DNA of 64,000 nt from positions 1 to 64,000 of the forward strand of contig NZ_CBVI010000094.1 in NCBI RefSeq assembly GCF_000513195.1. Direction: 5' to 3'. Positions 17,145-27,017 of this stretch are shown here, piece after piece. This stretch comes from Bacteroides timonensis. Its GTDB lineage: Bacteria > Bacteroidota > Bacteroidia > Bacteroidales > Bacteroidaceae. The notes under the pieces were generated by a model. That model saw only the letters and a program-made list of their open reading frames with translations. It was not told where the DNA came from and did not search any database. The position numbers were made by a program, and so were the translations under genes. Positions within the stretch are counted from its first letter, which is position 1; every line of letters begins with the position of its first letter.

Positions 17145-18317
17145 ATGTTATATTACATCTATATCGGAAATAACCGGATAATAATCGACCATCTGAGTAA
17201 AGTGACAGGTGGCATGTTTGTCGCCGTCTCTTCTCCACAGAAAGCGGCTAAAGTCATCGACGGTATTCGCGAACGCTATAACACATCCATCCTCTACGAA
17301 CAGACGGAAAATCCGGAAGCGGACTGCATCGAGCTTTCTTATTTACGCAAACGTTATCCCCGGGTTTACATAACCCTTATAACAGAAATGCTAAAACCTG
17401 AAAGCCGGAAAGCTTATCTTCAGGCAGGCGTCAATAATACACTTCCACCACATGCCGATGAAGACAGTATTCAAAGCATGAATTCTTATCTCAAGGCACG
17501 TAAGGACAGTAAGCTGAAAGAATTCAGCGAGACACATCGCAAAGTGCTGAATACCTTCCATCTTCCTATGTGGAAACGCACCTTCGATGTTCTCTTTGCC
17601 GGTACCGCCGTTATCCTTCTTTCGCCATTGCTGATAGGGACAGCCATTGCCGTCCGTGCGGAGAGCAAAGGAAGAGTTATTTATAAGTCGCAACGCGTAG
17701 GCTCCAATTATCAGATTTTCAATTTTCTGAAATTCCGTTCCATGTACATCAACGCGGATAAGCGGTTGAAAGAATTGAATGCGCTTAATCAATATCAGAT
17801 TGAAGAAGTGGAGAGTTCTGATGAAGATCCGGAAATCCGCTTTGACGACCTTGCCGGGACGCCGGACGAGGAAGAAAGCCTGTTGATTTCAGATGATTTC
17901 GTGATCTCCGAAGAAGATTTCATCAAAAAGAAAGAGAAAACAAAACAGAATACATTCGTCAAGATTGAAAACGATCCGCGCGTTACCCGTGTCGGAAGGT
18001 TTATTCGCAAATACAGTATTGATGAATTGCCGCAGTTATTCAATATACTGAAAGGAGATATGAGTATTGTAGGCAACCGCCCTCTCCCACTCTATGAGGC
18101 TGAGCTATTGACTAGCGATGCCTACATAGACCGTTTCATGGCCCCGGCTGGTTTGACGGGATTGTGGCAAGTAGAGAAACGAGGTGGTGCAGGTAAGTTG
18201 TCAGCGGAAGAACGGAAACAATTGGATATCAAGTATGCAAGGGATTTCTCTTTTTGGCTGGATATGAAGATTATCTTTAAGACGCTGACAGCGTTTGTAC
18301 AAAAGGAGAATGTATAA
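17145..18317 (+). CDS. Initiating sugar transferase with receiver-like N-terminus
   Basis: A 390-aa protein. Residues about 1-120 have the size and alternating pattern of a receiver domain (IYIGNNRIIIDHL.., LQAGVNNTLPPHADEDSIQ) but lack the acidic pocket and phosphoacceptor. One membrane segment follows (FDVLFAGTAVILLSPLLIGT, near 147-167). The C-terminal bacterial sugar transferase domain (WcaJ/PglC type) has YKSQRVG, FLKFRSMY, IRKYSIDELPQLFN and GDMSIVGNRPLP, with a charged insertion of about 60 residues between the second and third. It would transfer a sugar phosphate to undecaprenyl phosphate, the first step of polymer synthesis. Confidence 0.9.
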   Translation: MLYYIYIGNNRIIIDHLSKVTGGMFVAVSSPQKAAKVIDGIRERYNTSILYEQTENPEADCIELSYLRKRYPRVYITLITEMLKPESRKAYLQAGVNNTLPPHADEDSIQSMNSYLKARKDSKLKEFSETHRKVLNTFHLPMWKRTFDVLFAGTAVILLSPLLIGTAIAVRAESKGRVIYKSQRVGSNYQIFNFLKFRSMYINADKRLKELNALNQYQIEEVESSDEDPEIRFDDLAGTPDEEESLLISDDFVISEEDFIKKKEKTKQNTFVKIENDPRVTRVGRFIRKYSIDELPQLFNILKGDMSIVGNRPLPLYEAELLTSDAYIDRFMAPAGLTGLWQVEKRGGAGKLSAEERKQLDIKYARDFSFWLDMKIIFKTLTAFVQKENV

Positions 18318-18344
18318 AACGACATCAATAAAAACAAAAAAGAA

Positions 18345-19178
18345 ATGACCAAGAAATATATAAGAATTATAATTTGCAGCATAACCTTTATTGGGTTATA
18401 TTCGTTTCCATCCTTTGTGTCCGCACAAGAGATGACGCGGGAGGAGCGCATCAAAGCACTGGAAAAGCTAAAAATGGATGATGAGAAATGGGAAAATAAT
18501 ACTATCAAGCAAGCAACTAAGAACATACCATTAGAACTTGAAAAGCTTGAGCTTCCTCCATTAGCAACGTTTTTAGATGCTGTTGTAGAAAATGCGACGG
18601 TAAAACGAGCACGGTCACAAGTGGAACAAATAAAAAATGAATACCGCTTGCAAAAGCGAGACTGGTGGAACTATTTTAAACTAAATGGAGTATATTCATA
18701 TGGACGGTACAATGTTATTGGCAATGCTAGTGATGAATTTACACCTATGTACCAAACAACCATGTCTAGCGCGCAACATAATTTTAATGTTGGAGCTAAT
18801 GTTAGTGTTAGTCTTGGCGATTTAATAAATCGACCACTCAAATTAAAAAAATACAAATATGACATTGAACAGTTGCAATACACACAAGAAGAAGTAATGG
18901 AAGAACGGCGATTAAAAGTACTAGAAGTATATAATGCCGTTACCGAGCAATTGGCTACCATGAAAGCTAAAGCTGAAACAGCCGCTCTTTACAATGCCTT
19001 AATGAAAATCAGCGAATATGATTTCATTCATGGAAAGATTGATATAAGTTCTTTAGCTTTGGAGCGTAATCGACGTACAGGTGCTGTCACCTCTTACGAA
19101 CAAAGCCGTGTTACTTTACATAACTCAATCGTGTTGTTGGAAATGCTAACCAATGTAAGGATTCTAAAAGATAAATAA
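18345..19178 (+). CDS. TolC-like outer-membrane channel protein, half-length
   Basis: A 277-aa protein with a signal peptide (IRIIICSITFIGLYSFPSFVSAQ). The segment LPPLATFLDAVVENATVKRA and the following heptad-rich helices with RDWWNYFKLNG match the start of TolC / outer-membrane efflux proteins. TolC family members are about 450 residues and carry two repeats; this one has about one repeat's worth. It could form an oligomeric exit duct for the polymer in place of a Wza-type protein, which is absent from this window. The following Wzz-type gene starts 7 bp downstream, so the two are likely partners. Confidence 0.72.
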   Translation: MTKKYIRIIICSITFIGLYSFPSFVSAQEMTREERIKALEKLKMDDEKWENNTIKQATKNIPLELEKLELPPLATFLDAVVENATVKRARSQVEQIKNEYRLQKRDWWNYFKLNGVYSYGRYNVIGNASDEFTPMYQTTMSSAQHNFNVGANVSVSLGDLINRPLKLKKYKYDIEQLQYTQEEVMEERRLKVLEVYNAVTEQLATMKAKAETAALYNALMKISEYDFIHGKIDISSLALERNRRTGAVTSYEQSRVTLHNSIVLLEMLTNVRILKDK

Positions 19179-19185
19179 GGAAAGT

Positions 19186-21345
19186 ATGGATATATCACTA
19201 TTTGTATCGCAATTTCTCTACCGTATCCGCTATTGGCTGCTATGGGGTACACTATTTGTCACTGGATTAGTTGTCTATTTCACACAGTTTCTCCCGTATA
19301 GTTACACCGTAGAAGGCAGTTTGTATGCGGGCATTACTAATGCAGTCAATCTGGATGGAACGGCATCAGTCAATGTCATTAGTACGTTTGATAACCTTAT
19401 TAATATAGCTAAGTCACGTGGAACTTTAGCCAAAGTATCTATCCGTTTGTTAGCCAATGCTTATACATTTGGTGAAGAATGGAAAGACAATAATTATATT
19501 CAGGCTAAGCATTACCGTCAGTTACTACAAATGACCCCTAAAGAGGTATTGGCATTAGTCGATAGGAAAGATGTGCAAAAAACCACTGCTAATTTAGAAG
19601 AATACTGCAAAAAAAACAGTGAGAATTTCATTAATACTCTTTTCAATCGCCCCGTAGCTTTTTACGGAGCACGAGCATTAGAGGAAATCATTGTTGAAAG
19701 AGAAGGCAATAGTGATATTTTGATGATAACCTATACCTCAGCCGATCCAGGGATAACTCAACAAACTGTTGCTATTTTAATTGAAGAATTGAGAAAAGCC
19801 TATAAATTGTTACGTTTTAAATCTACTAATGATGTAATCGCCTATTTTGAAGAACAAGTACGTATCACTAAACAAAAGTTGAGTGCAGAGGAAGACGATT
19901 TAATGAAATATTGTATAGAACAACGAGTCATTAATTATACGGAAGAATCTAAAGCACTCGCCAATATCCGTTATACCTCGGACGATGTGTTCACTGAGAT
20001 TTCACGCGAATATGAAAGTGCCGTTGCTCTACGCAAAATGTTAGATGAGAAAATGGACATTCGCGCTAAAATCATTCGTGATAATACTAATTTACTTAAT
20101 GAGTTGGAAAAAGTCAGTGACTTAAACCAAAACATAATGGAACAAGAGATTTTTATAACGGATAAAGCTCAGAATAAAAACCTAAAGTTACAACGGGAAA
20201 AAAGAGAGTTAAAAAAGGCAGAAGAAAATATAAACAGACTTTCGGACAATCTAAATGAATATGGAATGTCAAAGGAAGGAGTGGGCATTCAAGAAATGGT
20301 AAAAGAATGGCTTAACGCTTGCGTAAACGAAGCCAAAATGAGTGCTGAAATGAAAGTTATGTCAAAGCGCCAACAGGATATTTTTGACCAATACAGCCTA
20401 ATGTCTCCTGTAGGAACTCAAGTTAGTCGCAAACAACGCGCTATTGACATTGCAGAAGATAATTATCGAACTCAAATCAGCGGCTTAGCCCAAGCTAATT
20501 TACAATTAAAAAATCTTGAAATGACTACAAGTAATCTGCAAACTATTGCTCCTCCCGCTTATCCGTTAACAGATAATGGACGGCGTCGAATGATCTATGT
20601 TCTAATAGCTTTTGTAGGAAGTCTCATATTTATTACGACTTATTTCTTGCTGATTGAGTTGTTAGACCGTACGTTACGTGACCCTCTTCGCAGTAAGCGA
20701 TTAACTAAACTTCCAGTTATTGCAGCATTCAATGGTACCAATAATCTGAAGTTTCGTGGTTTCTTAAGGGCTTGCAACCGTCTTGCAGCAGCATATAGTT
20801 GCCGACAGATGAATAATTATCTTCAACCTGGCAGACCGACCATTATCAACCTGCTCAGTATGGATCCCAAAGAGGGAAAATCATTCCTTGCGCAGTTCTT
20901 TGCTGATTACTGGAAAACAGAAGGACTTCATGTACGCATAGTTAATCATGATATTGATTTTGAGAATGAGACTCCCCAATATGTGCAAGCTCAAAAATTG
21001 TCAGACTTTTGGATGTTAAATGAAGCTGAAAAAACTCCAGATATTATTTTAGTGGAATATCCGGCAATCAGTACATCTAGTATCCCACTTCATGTACTGG
21101 AGGAAGCTGACTTGACTTTATTAATAGCCAATGCGCGCCGCTTATGGAGTTCGGATAATGATGCCCTATTGGAAGCTGTCAAAAAGAGCTTAGAAAATAA
21201 GCCATTCTTCCTATACTTAAATAACGCTGACCGCGAGACAGTGGAGATGTTTACTGGAAAATTGCCACCTAACACTCTGCTCCACTCATGGTTAAGACGT
21301 ATGGCACAGTTAGGACTAACAAGTCAAAAAGCTGCCGTTAAATAA
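19186..21345 (+). CDS. Polysaccharide chain-length / BY-kinase-like protein
   Basis: A 719-aa Wzz-type protein. The first membrane helix is near residues 15-34 (YWLLWGTLFVTGLVVYF), a long periplasmic coiled-coil region follows (residues about 180-440), and the second helix is near 465-487 after the P/G-rich TIAPPAYPLTDNGRRR. The cytoplasmic part resembles a BY-kinase: Walker A-like MDPKEGKSFLAQ near 556 and a Walker A' position reading ILVEYPAI with E in place of the usual D. I see no C-terminal tyrosine cluster. It probably controls export and length; kinase activity is doubtful. Confidence 0.82.
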   Translation: MDISLFVSQFLYRIRYWLLWGTLFVTGLVVYFTQFLPYSYTVEGSLYAGITNAVNLDGTASVNVISTFDNLINIAKSRGTLAKVSIRLLANAYTFGEEWKDNNYIQAKHYRQLLQMTPKEVLALVDRKDVQKTTANLEEYCKKNSENFINTLFNRPVAFYGARALEEIIVEREGNSDILMITYTSADPGITQQTVAILIEELRKAYKLLRFKSTNDVIAYFEEQVRITKQKLSAEEDDLMKYCIEQRVINYTEESKALANIRYTSDDVFTEISREYESAVALRKMLDEKMDIRAKIIRDNTNLLNELEKVSDLNQNIMEQEIFITDKAQNKNLKLQREKRELKKAEENINRLSDNLNEYGMSKEGVGIQEMVKEWLNACVNEAKMSAEMKVMSKRQQDIFDQYSLMSPVGTQVSRKQRAIDIAEDNYRTQISGLAQANLQLKNLEMTTSNLQTIAPPAYPLTDNGRRRMIYVLIAFVGSLIFITTYFLLIELLDRTLRDPLRSKRLTKLPVIAAFNGTNNLKFRGFLRACNRLAAAYSCRQMNNYLQPGRPTIINLLSMDPKEGKSFLAQFFADYWKTEGLHVRIVNHDIDFENETPQYVQAQKLSDFWMLNEAEKTPDIILVEYPAISTSSIPLHVLEEADLTLLIANARRLWSSDNDALLEAVKKSLENKPFFLYLNNADRETVEMFTGKLPPNTLLHSWLRRMAQLGLTSQKAAVK

Positions 21346-21373
21346 TAATTAACAACGATAATAAGGGAAAAAT

Positions 21374-22852
21374 ATGCCACTTAGCACACAACTGAAGGAG
21401 ATACCTCCTCGCATTACTACCTATTTATTACTCTTAATAGGTTTGGTGGTGATGGCTTACGCCCTTATCTTTCAGAAATTAATTATTTTTGCGGCAGTAG
21501 TATTTCTTCCATTGGGATTAATTATCTTTAGATATAGCATTCAGGTACCTCGTTTCAGCTTCCTGCTCTATGTCGTTTTTTCTTACTACCTTACAGCGAT
21601 AATGCGATATAGTCGCACAGAGGGGCTCAGTGTTATTGGAGATACATTATTGGTTTTTATCTTTGTAACCATTCTGATTCATTCCGCCCGACACAAAGAA
21701 AAAATAGATTTTTCTAATGCCATCAATTATGTTACAGTAGGATATGCCGTATGGATGCTTTATTTGCTGATACAATTCCTCAATCCACATGCAAGCTTCA
21801 ATGGAGAAGACATCACCGCCACTGTTCGTGGTTGGTTTCTCGGAATACCAGTGCTCTATATCATTACATCTCTGCTTCTTGACAAACCTCAGTTATTAAA
21901 AAAGGCTCTGATCATTGTTGGTATTTTAACATTAACGGCTTTTATAAAAGTTTTGTATCAAAAATATCGTTGGTTTGATGCGGCAGAGGTAGAATGGTTA
22001 ATGGAAGTAGGAGCTGGAACCCACCTGCTCATTAGTGGTATTCGTTATTTCTCAATCTTCAGTGATGCCGGAAATTTTGGAGCAAATATGGGTATGGTAA
22101 CCATTGTCTACGGAATCATTGCTTTCCACACTCCTCAGAAATGGTTACGTTGGTTTTATTTTGGAGTTATGGGTATGGGAATAGCTGGAATGCTTTTTTC
22201 TGGAACTCGCAGTGCCATTATCATTCCTTTGGGGGGATTAATGCTCTATTGCTTCCTTGGTAAAAGTATTAAAATAGTAATAATATCTGCTCTCGCGCTC
22301 GCTGTACTATATTCTTTTTTTACTTTTACTACTATTGGTGATGATAATCCCATCATTCGACGTATGAGAACAGCGTTTACTCCACAAGAAGATGCTTCTT
22401 TTAATACACGCCTAAAAAACCGAGAGGATATAGCAATTTATCTTTCTAATCATCCTTGGGGAGCTGGAGTTGGAAAAAATGTAACAAAGGCAACTGAGAC
22501 TGAAAAAGGAATAGTTATGAAGAACATCCCTCCAGATTCTTTCTATGTCAATATTTGGATACAAACAGGCTATACCGGCTTGATTCTTTATCTTGCCATT
22601 TATGCAGTCATATTCTTGCGCTGCTGTTATATTATAATGTTCCGAATCCGTAATAAGAGTTTATACCACATGCTATCAGCCTTACTATGCGGAATATTTG
22701 GCATGTGGCTAAATGGTTATGCCGGTGAAGCTATGGGAATGCCTCCCAATACCGTGATGCTTGCCTCTGCACTTATATTTATAATGAACGGTCCTTATAT
22801 GGACAAACAAATCGAATCAAAGCAATCTGATATAAAACCCAATAAAGCATAG
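21374..22852 (+). CDS. O-antigen polymerase / ligase-like membrane protein
   Basis: A 492-aa protein with about 12 hydrophobic segments, such as YLLLLIGLVVMAYALIF and FYFGVMGMGIAGMLFSGT. The large loop and the later segment with SGTRSAIIIPLGG and NHPWGAGVGKNVTKA fit the Wzy_C / O-antigen ligase-polymerase superfamily. In this operon a Wzy-type polymerase role is most likely, acting on undecaprenyl-linked repeat units in the periplasm. The gene lies 28 bp after the chain-length gene and 6 bp before the next glycosyltransferase. Confidence 0.85.
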   Translation: MPLSTQLKEIPPRITTYLLLLIGLVVMAYALIFQKLIIFAAVVFLPLGLIIFRYSIQVPRFSFLLYVVFSYYLTAIMRYSRTEGLSVIGDTLLVFIFVTILIHSARHKEKIDFSNAINYVTVGYAVWMLYLLIQFLNPHASFNGEDITATVRGWFLGIPVLYIITSLLLDKPQLLKKALIIVGILTLTAFIKVLYQKYRWFDAAEVEWLMEVGAGTHLLISGIRYFSIFSDAGNFGANMGMVTIVYGIIAFHTPQKWLRWFYFGVMGMGIAGMLFSGTRSAIIIPLGGLMLYCFLGKSIKIVIISALALAVLYSFFTFTTIGDDNPIIRRMRTAFTPQEDASFNTRLKNREDIAIYLSNHPWGAGVGKNVTKATETEKGIVMKNIPPDSFYVNIWIQTGYTGLILYLAIYAVIFLRCCYIIMFRIRNKSLYHMLSALLCGIFGMWLNGYAGEAMGMPPNTVMLASALIFIMNGPYMDKQIESKQSDIKPNKA

Positions 22853-22858
22853 AACTAT

Positions 22859-24049
22859 ATGAATGACTTTTTTCAAATTTTGAATCCTGACTGGTGGTTA
22901 GACGAAAACAATAATGCCCTGCAAATTGCTGACGCGATTTTATACTTATTGCTAGCCATCCCAGTAATGTATCTTTTAATATGTGCTTTTTTCTCTATGG
23001 GAAAATATAAGAACCCATACCCTCAAGCAAAGATACAACACCGTTTTCTTGTAATATTTGCCGTACTTAGGAATGGGAAAGAAGTAATTCAATCAATTGA
23101 ACATTTTCTAGACACACAGCAATATCCTCGTGAAAAATACGATATTGCAGTTGCAGCTACTCAGTTATCTGAAGAGGATCTTATAAAATTACTTCAGATG
23201 CCTGTTAATATTGTTGTTCCTGATAATGAAAAATGTACTAAAGTTTATGCCATCCAGCAGGTTATGCAACGCTATTCGCCCGATGAGTATGACATGGTAG
23301 TCATATTTAATTCTGATAACCGCATAGTCCCCAAAGCTTTAGAATTATTCAACAATGCCTATTATTCCGGTTGTGATGCTATACAAGCGCATCGCATGAC
23401 TGAAAATCTAACTACCAATATTGCTATATTGAATGCTACCAGTGAAGAGATCAATAATAACCTTTTCCGTAAGTCGCATACTCGTATGGGATTTTCATCA
23501 GCCCTTATTGGTTCAGCCATGGCTTTCGATTTTCGTATGTTTCATGAAATTACTCCTACTCTGAAAGGCTCTGATTTGAGCAAATCTTTGGAAACAGCTT
23601 TGCTCAATCAAAATATCTATACGGAATACCTTGAAGAAGTTGTATGTTACAGTAAAAAAGAGGAGAACGCCAATGGTTATGAAATGCAGCGACTCAATTG
23701 GCTCCGTTCGCAATATAGCAGTACTTTCCTTGCAATCAAGCGATTGCCTTTTGCCTTAATAAGAGGACAATGGGACTATTCTTTAAAGCTATTCCAGTGG
23801 TTAATACCTTCTCGTTTTATGCTTATCGCCTTAATAGCCTTATGTGGTTTTTTAACCATGTTATACGACTGGCCTCTTAGTCTCAAATGGTTTGCCTTAT
23901 TAGGTATTATTGCCATGTCTTTCCTTATGGCTTTACCTGAAGGTGAAATTAACAAGCGCTTCAAACGTGCTATTTGGGGAGTCCCTATGCTTATACTTGT
24001 AACCTTATTCAGCCATATATCTAATATTTTCCGGAAAAAAGGAAAATAA
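22859..24049 (+). CDS. Membrane GT2-like protein with altered catalytic motifs
   Basis: A 396-aa protein with one N-terminal helix (IADAILYLLLAIPVMYLLI) and three or four C-terminal helices, the layout of processive GT2 enzymes. It is a paralogue of the gene at 50317: both share the stretch with SEEINN and SALIGS.MAF. In this copy the nucleotide-binding DxD site reads NSDN (residues 151-154) where the paralogue has DADN, and the QxxRW motif reads QRLNW (277-281) where the paralogue has QRRRW. It may be catalytically weak or have a non-catalytic role. Confidence 0.78.
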   Translation: MNDFFQILNPDWWLDENNNALQIADAILYLLLAIPVMYLLICAFFSMGKYKNPYPQAKIQHRFLVIFAVLRNGKEVIQSIEHFLDTQQYPREKYDIAVAATQLSEEDLIKLLQMPVNIVVPDNEKCTKVYAIQQVMQRYSPDEYDMVVIFNSDNRIVPKALELFNNAYYSGCDAIQAHRMTENLTTNIAILNATSEEINNNLFRKSHTRMGFSSALIGSAMAFDFRMFHEITPTLKGSDLSKSLETALLNQNIYTEYLEEVVCYSKKEENANGYEMQRLNWLRSQYSSTFLAIKRLPFALIRGQWDYSLKLFQWLIPSRFMLIALIALCGFLTMLYDWPLSLKWFALLGIIAMSFLMALPEGEINKRFKRAIWGVPMLILVTLFSHISNIFRKKGK

Positions 24050-24066
24050 AATGAAACAGTCACCGT

Positions 24067-25194
24067 ATGAAAATAGCCATCGAAGCTCAACGCATATTTC
24101 GTTCTAATAAGCATGGTATGGATTTTGTGGCACTAGAAACCATACGTGAGCTTCAGAAACGAAATGACGGTAATGAGTATTATATCATCGTTGCTCCGGG
24201 TGAAGATCACTGTATAGAATCTTCTAATAACCTGTCCATCATAGAATTGAAGAGTTCTGGTGGTTATCCATTTTGGGAACAAGTAGCATTACCGCGAATA
24301 GTAAAACAATTAGGAGTTGATTTGCTCCATTGTACTTCTAATACAGCTCCACTACGATGCCCCGTACCATTAGTGCTGACTCTTCATGATATTATCTATC
24401 TAGAGCCTCGTTTACGTCGTAGCCCTTCCCTTTACCAAGAAATGGGATGGTATTATCGTCGTCTCATAGTTCCACATATTTTAAAAAATTGTAAAATGAT
24501 AATTACTGTATCCCAGTATGAATGTAATCGTATTCGCCAGGCTTTGCAAATACCGGCAGAACGAATAACATCTATTTACAATGGTTACAATTCTCATTTT
24601 TTCCTCCAAGAAGAGATTAACATGGAGATTGTACATCGGTACATTTCTGAAGAAGGTTTTTTATTATTCTTGGGCAATACTGACCCCAAAAAGAATGCCC
24701 TAGGTACACTAAAATCTTATAGTCTCTATCTACAACAATCAACTGTAAAACGCCCATTGCTCATTGCAGATTTAAAAGAATCCTACATAAACGCGTTGTT
24801 GAAGCAAAATGAACTTGAACACATCAAACCTCATTTATATTATCCAGGATATATAGCCAATAGCGATTTACCTACGCTCTACAATGCAGCTTTCGCCTTT
24901 CTCTATCCTTCACTACGTGAGAGTTTCGGTATTCCTATGCTGGAAGCCATGGCCTGCGGAACCCCAGTCATAACCAGCAATACTTCTGCTATGCCCGAAG
25001 TTGCCGGTGAAGGAGGTATCCTTATCTCCCCACAGCATCCTCAAGAAATAGCAGATGCAATATTGCATTTAGAAAACAACAAAGCATTTTATCAGCAACA
25101 AAGTTCTTGTGGATTGGAACGCGTTAAACAATTCTCTTGGAAATATACTGCTGAAGAGTACGTGAAAATATACAAAGAAATTCTATATCCATAA
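24067..25194 (+). CDS. Glycosyltransferase family 4
   Basis: A 375-aa GT-B enzyme. The C-terminal nucleotide-sugar site has FLGNTDPKKNALGTL near 205 and the E-x7-E motif in ESFGIPMLEAMACGTPVI near 283-300. The N-terminal acceptor half includes DLLHCTSNTAPL and LTLHDIIYLEP. It is probably cytoplasmic and adds one sugar to the lipid-linked repeat unit. Donor and linkage cannot be told from sequence. It lies 17 bp after the preceding GT2-like gene. Confidence 0.9.
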   Translation: MKIAIEAQRIFRSNKHGMDFVALETIRELQKRNDGNEYYIIVAPGEDHCIESSNNLSIIELKSSGGYPFWEQVALPRIVKQLGVDLLHCTSNTAPLRCPVPLVLTLHDIIYLEPRLRRSPSLYQEMGWYYRRLIVPHILKNCKMIITVSQYECNRIRQALQIPAERITSIYNGYNSHFFLQEEINMEIVHRYISEEGFLLFLGNTDPKKNALGTLKSYSLYLQQSTVKRPLLIADLKESYINALLKQNELEHIKPHLYYPGYIANSDLPTLYNAAFAFLYPSLRESFGIPMLEAMACGTPVITSNTSAMPEVAGEGGILISPQHPQEIADAILHLENNKAFYQQQSSCGLERVKQFSWKYTAEEYVKIYKEILYP

Positions 25195-25212
25195 CTCATA
25201 ACACCAGTACTT

Positions 25213-26361
25213 ATGGCAGACTTCATTATCACGGCGCTTCAGACTTGGGAATTCAGCATTGGTTCTAATGCTAAAGATATTGCATTGGAACTGTCTAGAC
25301 AACATCGTGTTTTGTTTATTAACACCCCTGTTCCTTCCCGGCATTCTCATTCAAAGCTACGTACCATCCAAGAGAATTTATGGGTGCTTGACTGTAATTT
25401 CACAATACTACCAGTTAATAAACTCCCGGACGGTTTTCTTTTTGATTTCGCAAACCGCTTCAATAATAAATTAATTTTTCATGCCGTCAATCAAGCAGCT
25501 AAGCAGCTTGGATTTCAAAATATCATACATTTCTGCGACAATGATATATATCGTAGTTTTTATGCCCGCACATATCTACATGCCTCATTATATATTTACT
25601 ATCGGCGTGACAATCTTCATGCCGTACCTTATTGGAAACGCCATATCCGACGTTTGGAACCTGCACTCATTCAAAAAAGCGACTTAGTAATGTGCAACTC
25701 TGAGGAATTGGCAGAATATGTACGCAGTTATCTCCCAACTACCCAAGTTCATAATGTCGGGCAAGGTGTGGATTTATCAGCCTATCATGCCGATGCAAAT
25801 TATGTTTTGCCGAAAGAGTACCTTTCTTTGCCACACCCTATCATTGGATATACAGGAGTAATATATTCGCTACGCCTTGATATAGAATTATTATATAAGA
25901 TAGCTTTAGATTGTCCTCAATACACTTTTATATTCATCGGACCAGAAGATGAAGTTTTTCAAAATCATCGTATTCATAATCTTCCTAATACACACTTTAC
26001 AGGAATTCGTCCACCAGAACAAATGCCAGCCTATATTCGGTTTATGGATGTATGCATGAATCCTCAGATAGTAAACGAAGTAACTATTGGAAATTATCCA
26101 CGAAAAATAGATGAGTATTTAGCTATGGGAAAACCTGTCGTGGCTACCCGTACCCGAACTATGGAGTTCTTCAAAGATTATGTATACTTATGTTCATCAG
26201 TTGATGAATACAAAAGGGCTATCGCCAATGCACTTAAAACTGACTCGCCCACATTACAGAAACGCCGTATCATTTTTTCTCAAACCCATACATGGGAATA
26301 TGGCGTAAGACGAATTTTAAAAATAATCGAAGACTATGACATTGCAAGAAATAAAAGATAG
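25213..26361 (+). CDS. Glycosyltransferase, GT-B fold
   Basis: A 382-aa protein with the GT-B features of family 4 relatives: SDLVMCNSEELAEYVRSY, VGQGVDLSAYH, PIIGYTGVIYSLRLD, FIGPEDE and a late region NYPRKIDEYLAMGKPVVATR that takes the place of the E-x7-E loop. It resembles the glycosyltransferases that act in Bacteroides polysaccharide loci. Its 3' end overlaps the acetyltransferase gene by 26 bp, so the two are translationally coupled. Confidence 0.85.
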   Translation: MADFIITALQTWEFSIGSNAKDIALELSRQHRVLFINTPVPSRHSHSKLRTIQENLWVLDCNFTILPVNKLPDGFLFDFANRFNNKLIFHAVNQAAKQLGFQNIIHFCDNDIYRSFYARTYLHASLYIYYRRDNLHAVPYWKRHIRRLEPALIQKSDLVMCNSEELAEYVRSYLPTTQVHNVGQGVDLSAYHADANYVLPKEYLSLPHPIIGYTGVIYSLRLDIELLYKIALDCPQYTFIFIGPEDEVFQNHRIHNLPNTHFTGIRPPEQMPAYIRFMDVCMNPQIVNEVTIGNYPRKIDEYLAMGKPVVATRTRTMEFFKDYVYLCSSVDEYKRAIANALKTDSPTLQKRRIIFSQTHTWEYGVRRILKIIEDYDIARNKR

Positions 26362-26956
26362 ACTCAAGGAAAATCCAAACCTGAAAGCACGTCTCCATCG
26401 AATGATGTTCAGCAATGCCCGTCCCCGTCTATGGGTAAAATGGCTGGTCAATCCGTTCGTATTTCGTCATGGCAAAAAAGCTGTCATCCGCCGACAGACA
26501 GTGATGAACGTATCCCCCATCAACCGATTCCACTTGGGAACGCGCAGCACCATCGAAGAATACACGATAGTAGACAATGGCGTGGGTGATGTCATAATCG
26601 GAGATCATACGCGCATTGGGCTGCGCTGCACCATCATTGGACCTGTACAAATAGGAAACCACGTGATACTGGCGCAAAATATCGCAATATCCGGCCTGAA
26701 CCACCGCTATGAAGATCCTCAACTCCCCATACATCAACAGGGAGTGACAACCACACCTATACAAATAGGAGATGACTCATGGATAGGAGCCAATTCTGTA
26801 ATAACAGCAGGTGTAAATATAGGAAAACATGTTGTCGTGGGTGCCGGCAGTGTGATTACCAAAGATATACCTGACTATAGTATAGCAGTAGGAAATCCCG
26901 CAAGAGTAATAAAGAACTTCGATTTCGATCAAAAGAAATGGATATCTGTAAAATAA
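26336..26956 (+). CDS. Hexapeptide-repeat (LbH) acetyltransferase
   Basis: A 206-aa left-handed beta-helix acyltransferase of the WcaF / NeuD-like group. Repeats include VIIGDHTRIGLRCTIIGPV, IQIGDDSWIGANSVITAG and VVVGAGSVITKDIPDYSIAV, and the catalytic histidine is likely in SGLNHRYEDP. It probably O-acetylates a sugar of the repeat unit. The start lies inside the upstream glycosyltransferase. Its GC content is higher than that of the glycosyltransferases before it. It is the last gene of the left operon. Confidence 0.88.
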   Translation: MTLQEIKDRLKENPNLKARLHRMMFSNARPRLWVKWLVNPFVFRHGKKAVIRRQTVMNVSPINRFHLGTRSTIEEYTIVDNGVGDVIIGDHTRIGLRCTIIGPVQIGNHVILAQNIAISGLNHRYEDPQLPIHQQGVTTTPIQIGDDSWIGANSVITAGVNIGKHVVVGAGSVITKDIPDYSIAVGNPARVIKNFDFDQKKWISVK

Positions 26957-27017
26957 TCTCTTCCTTTCCCCACTTTTTTATACCTTTGCCACTTTTTATT
27001 TTATTAATATCAAATTT

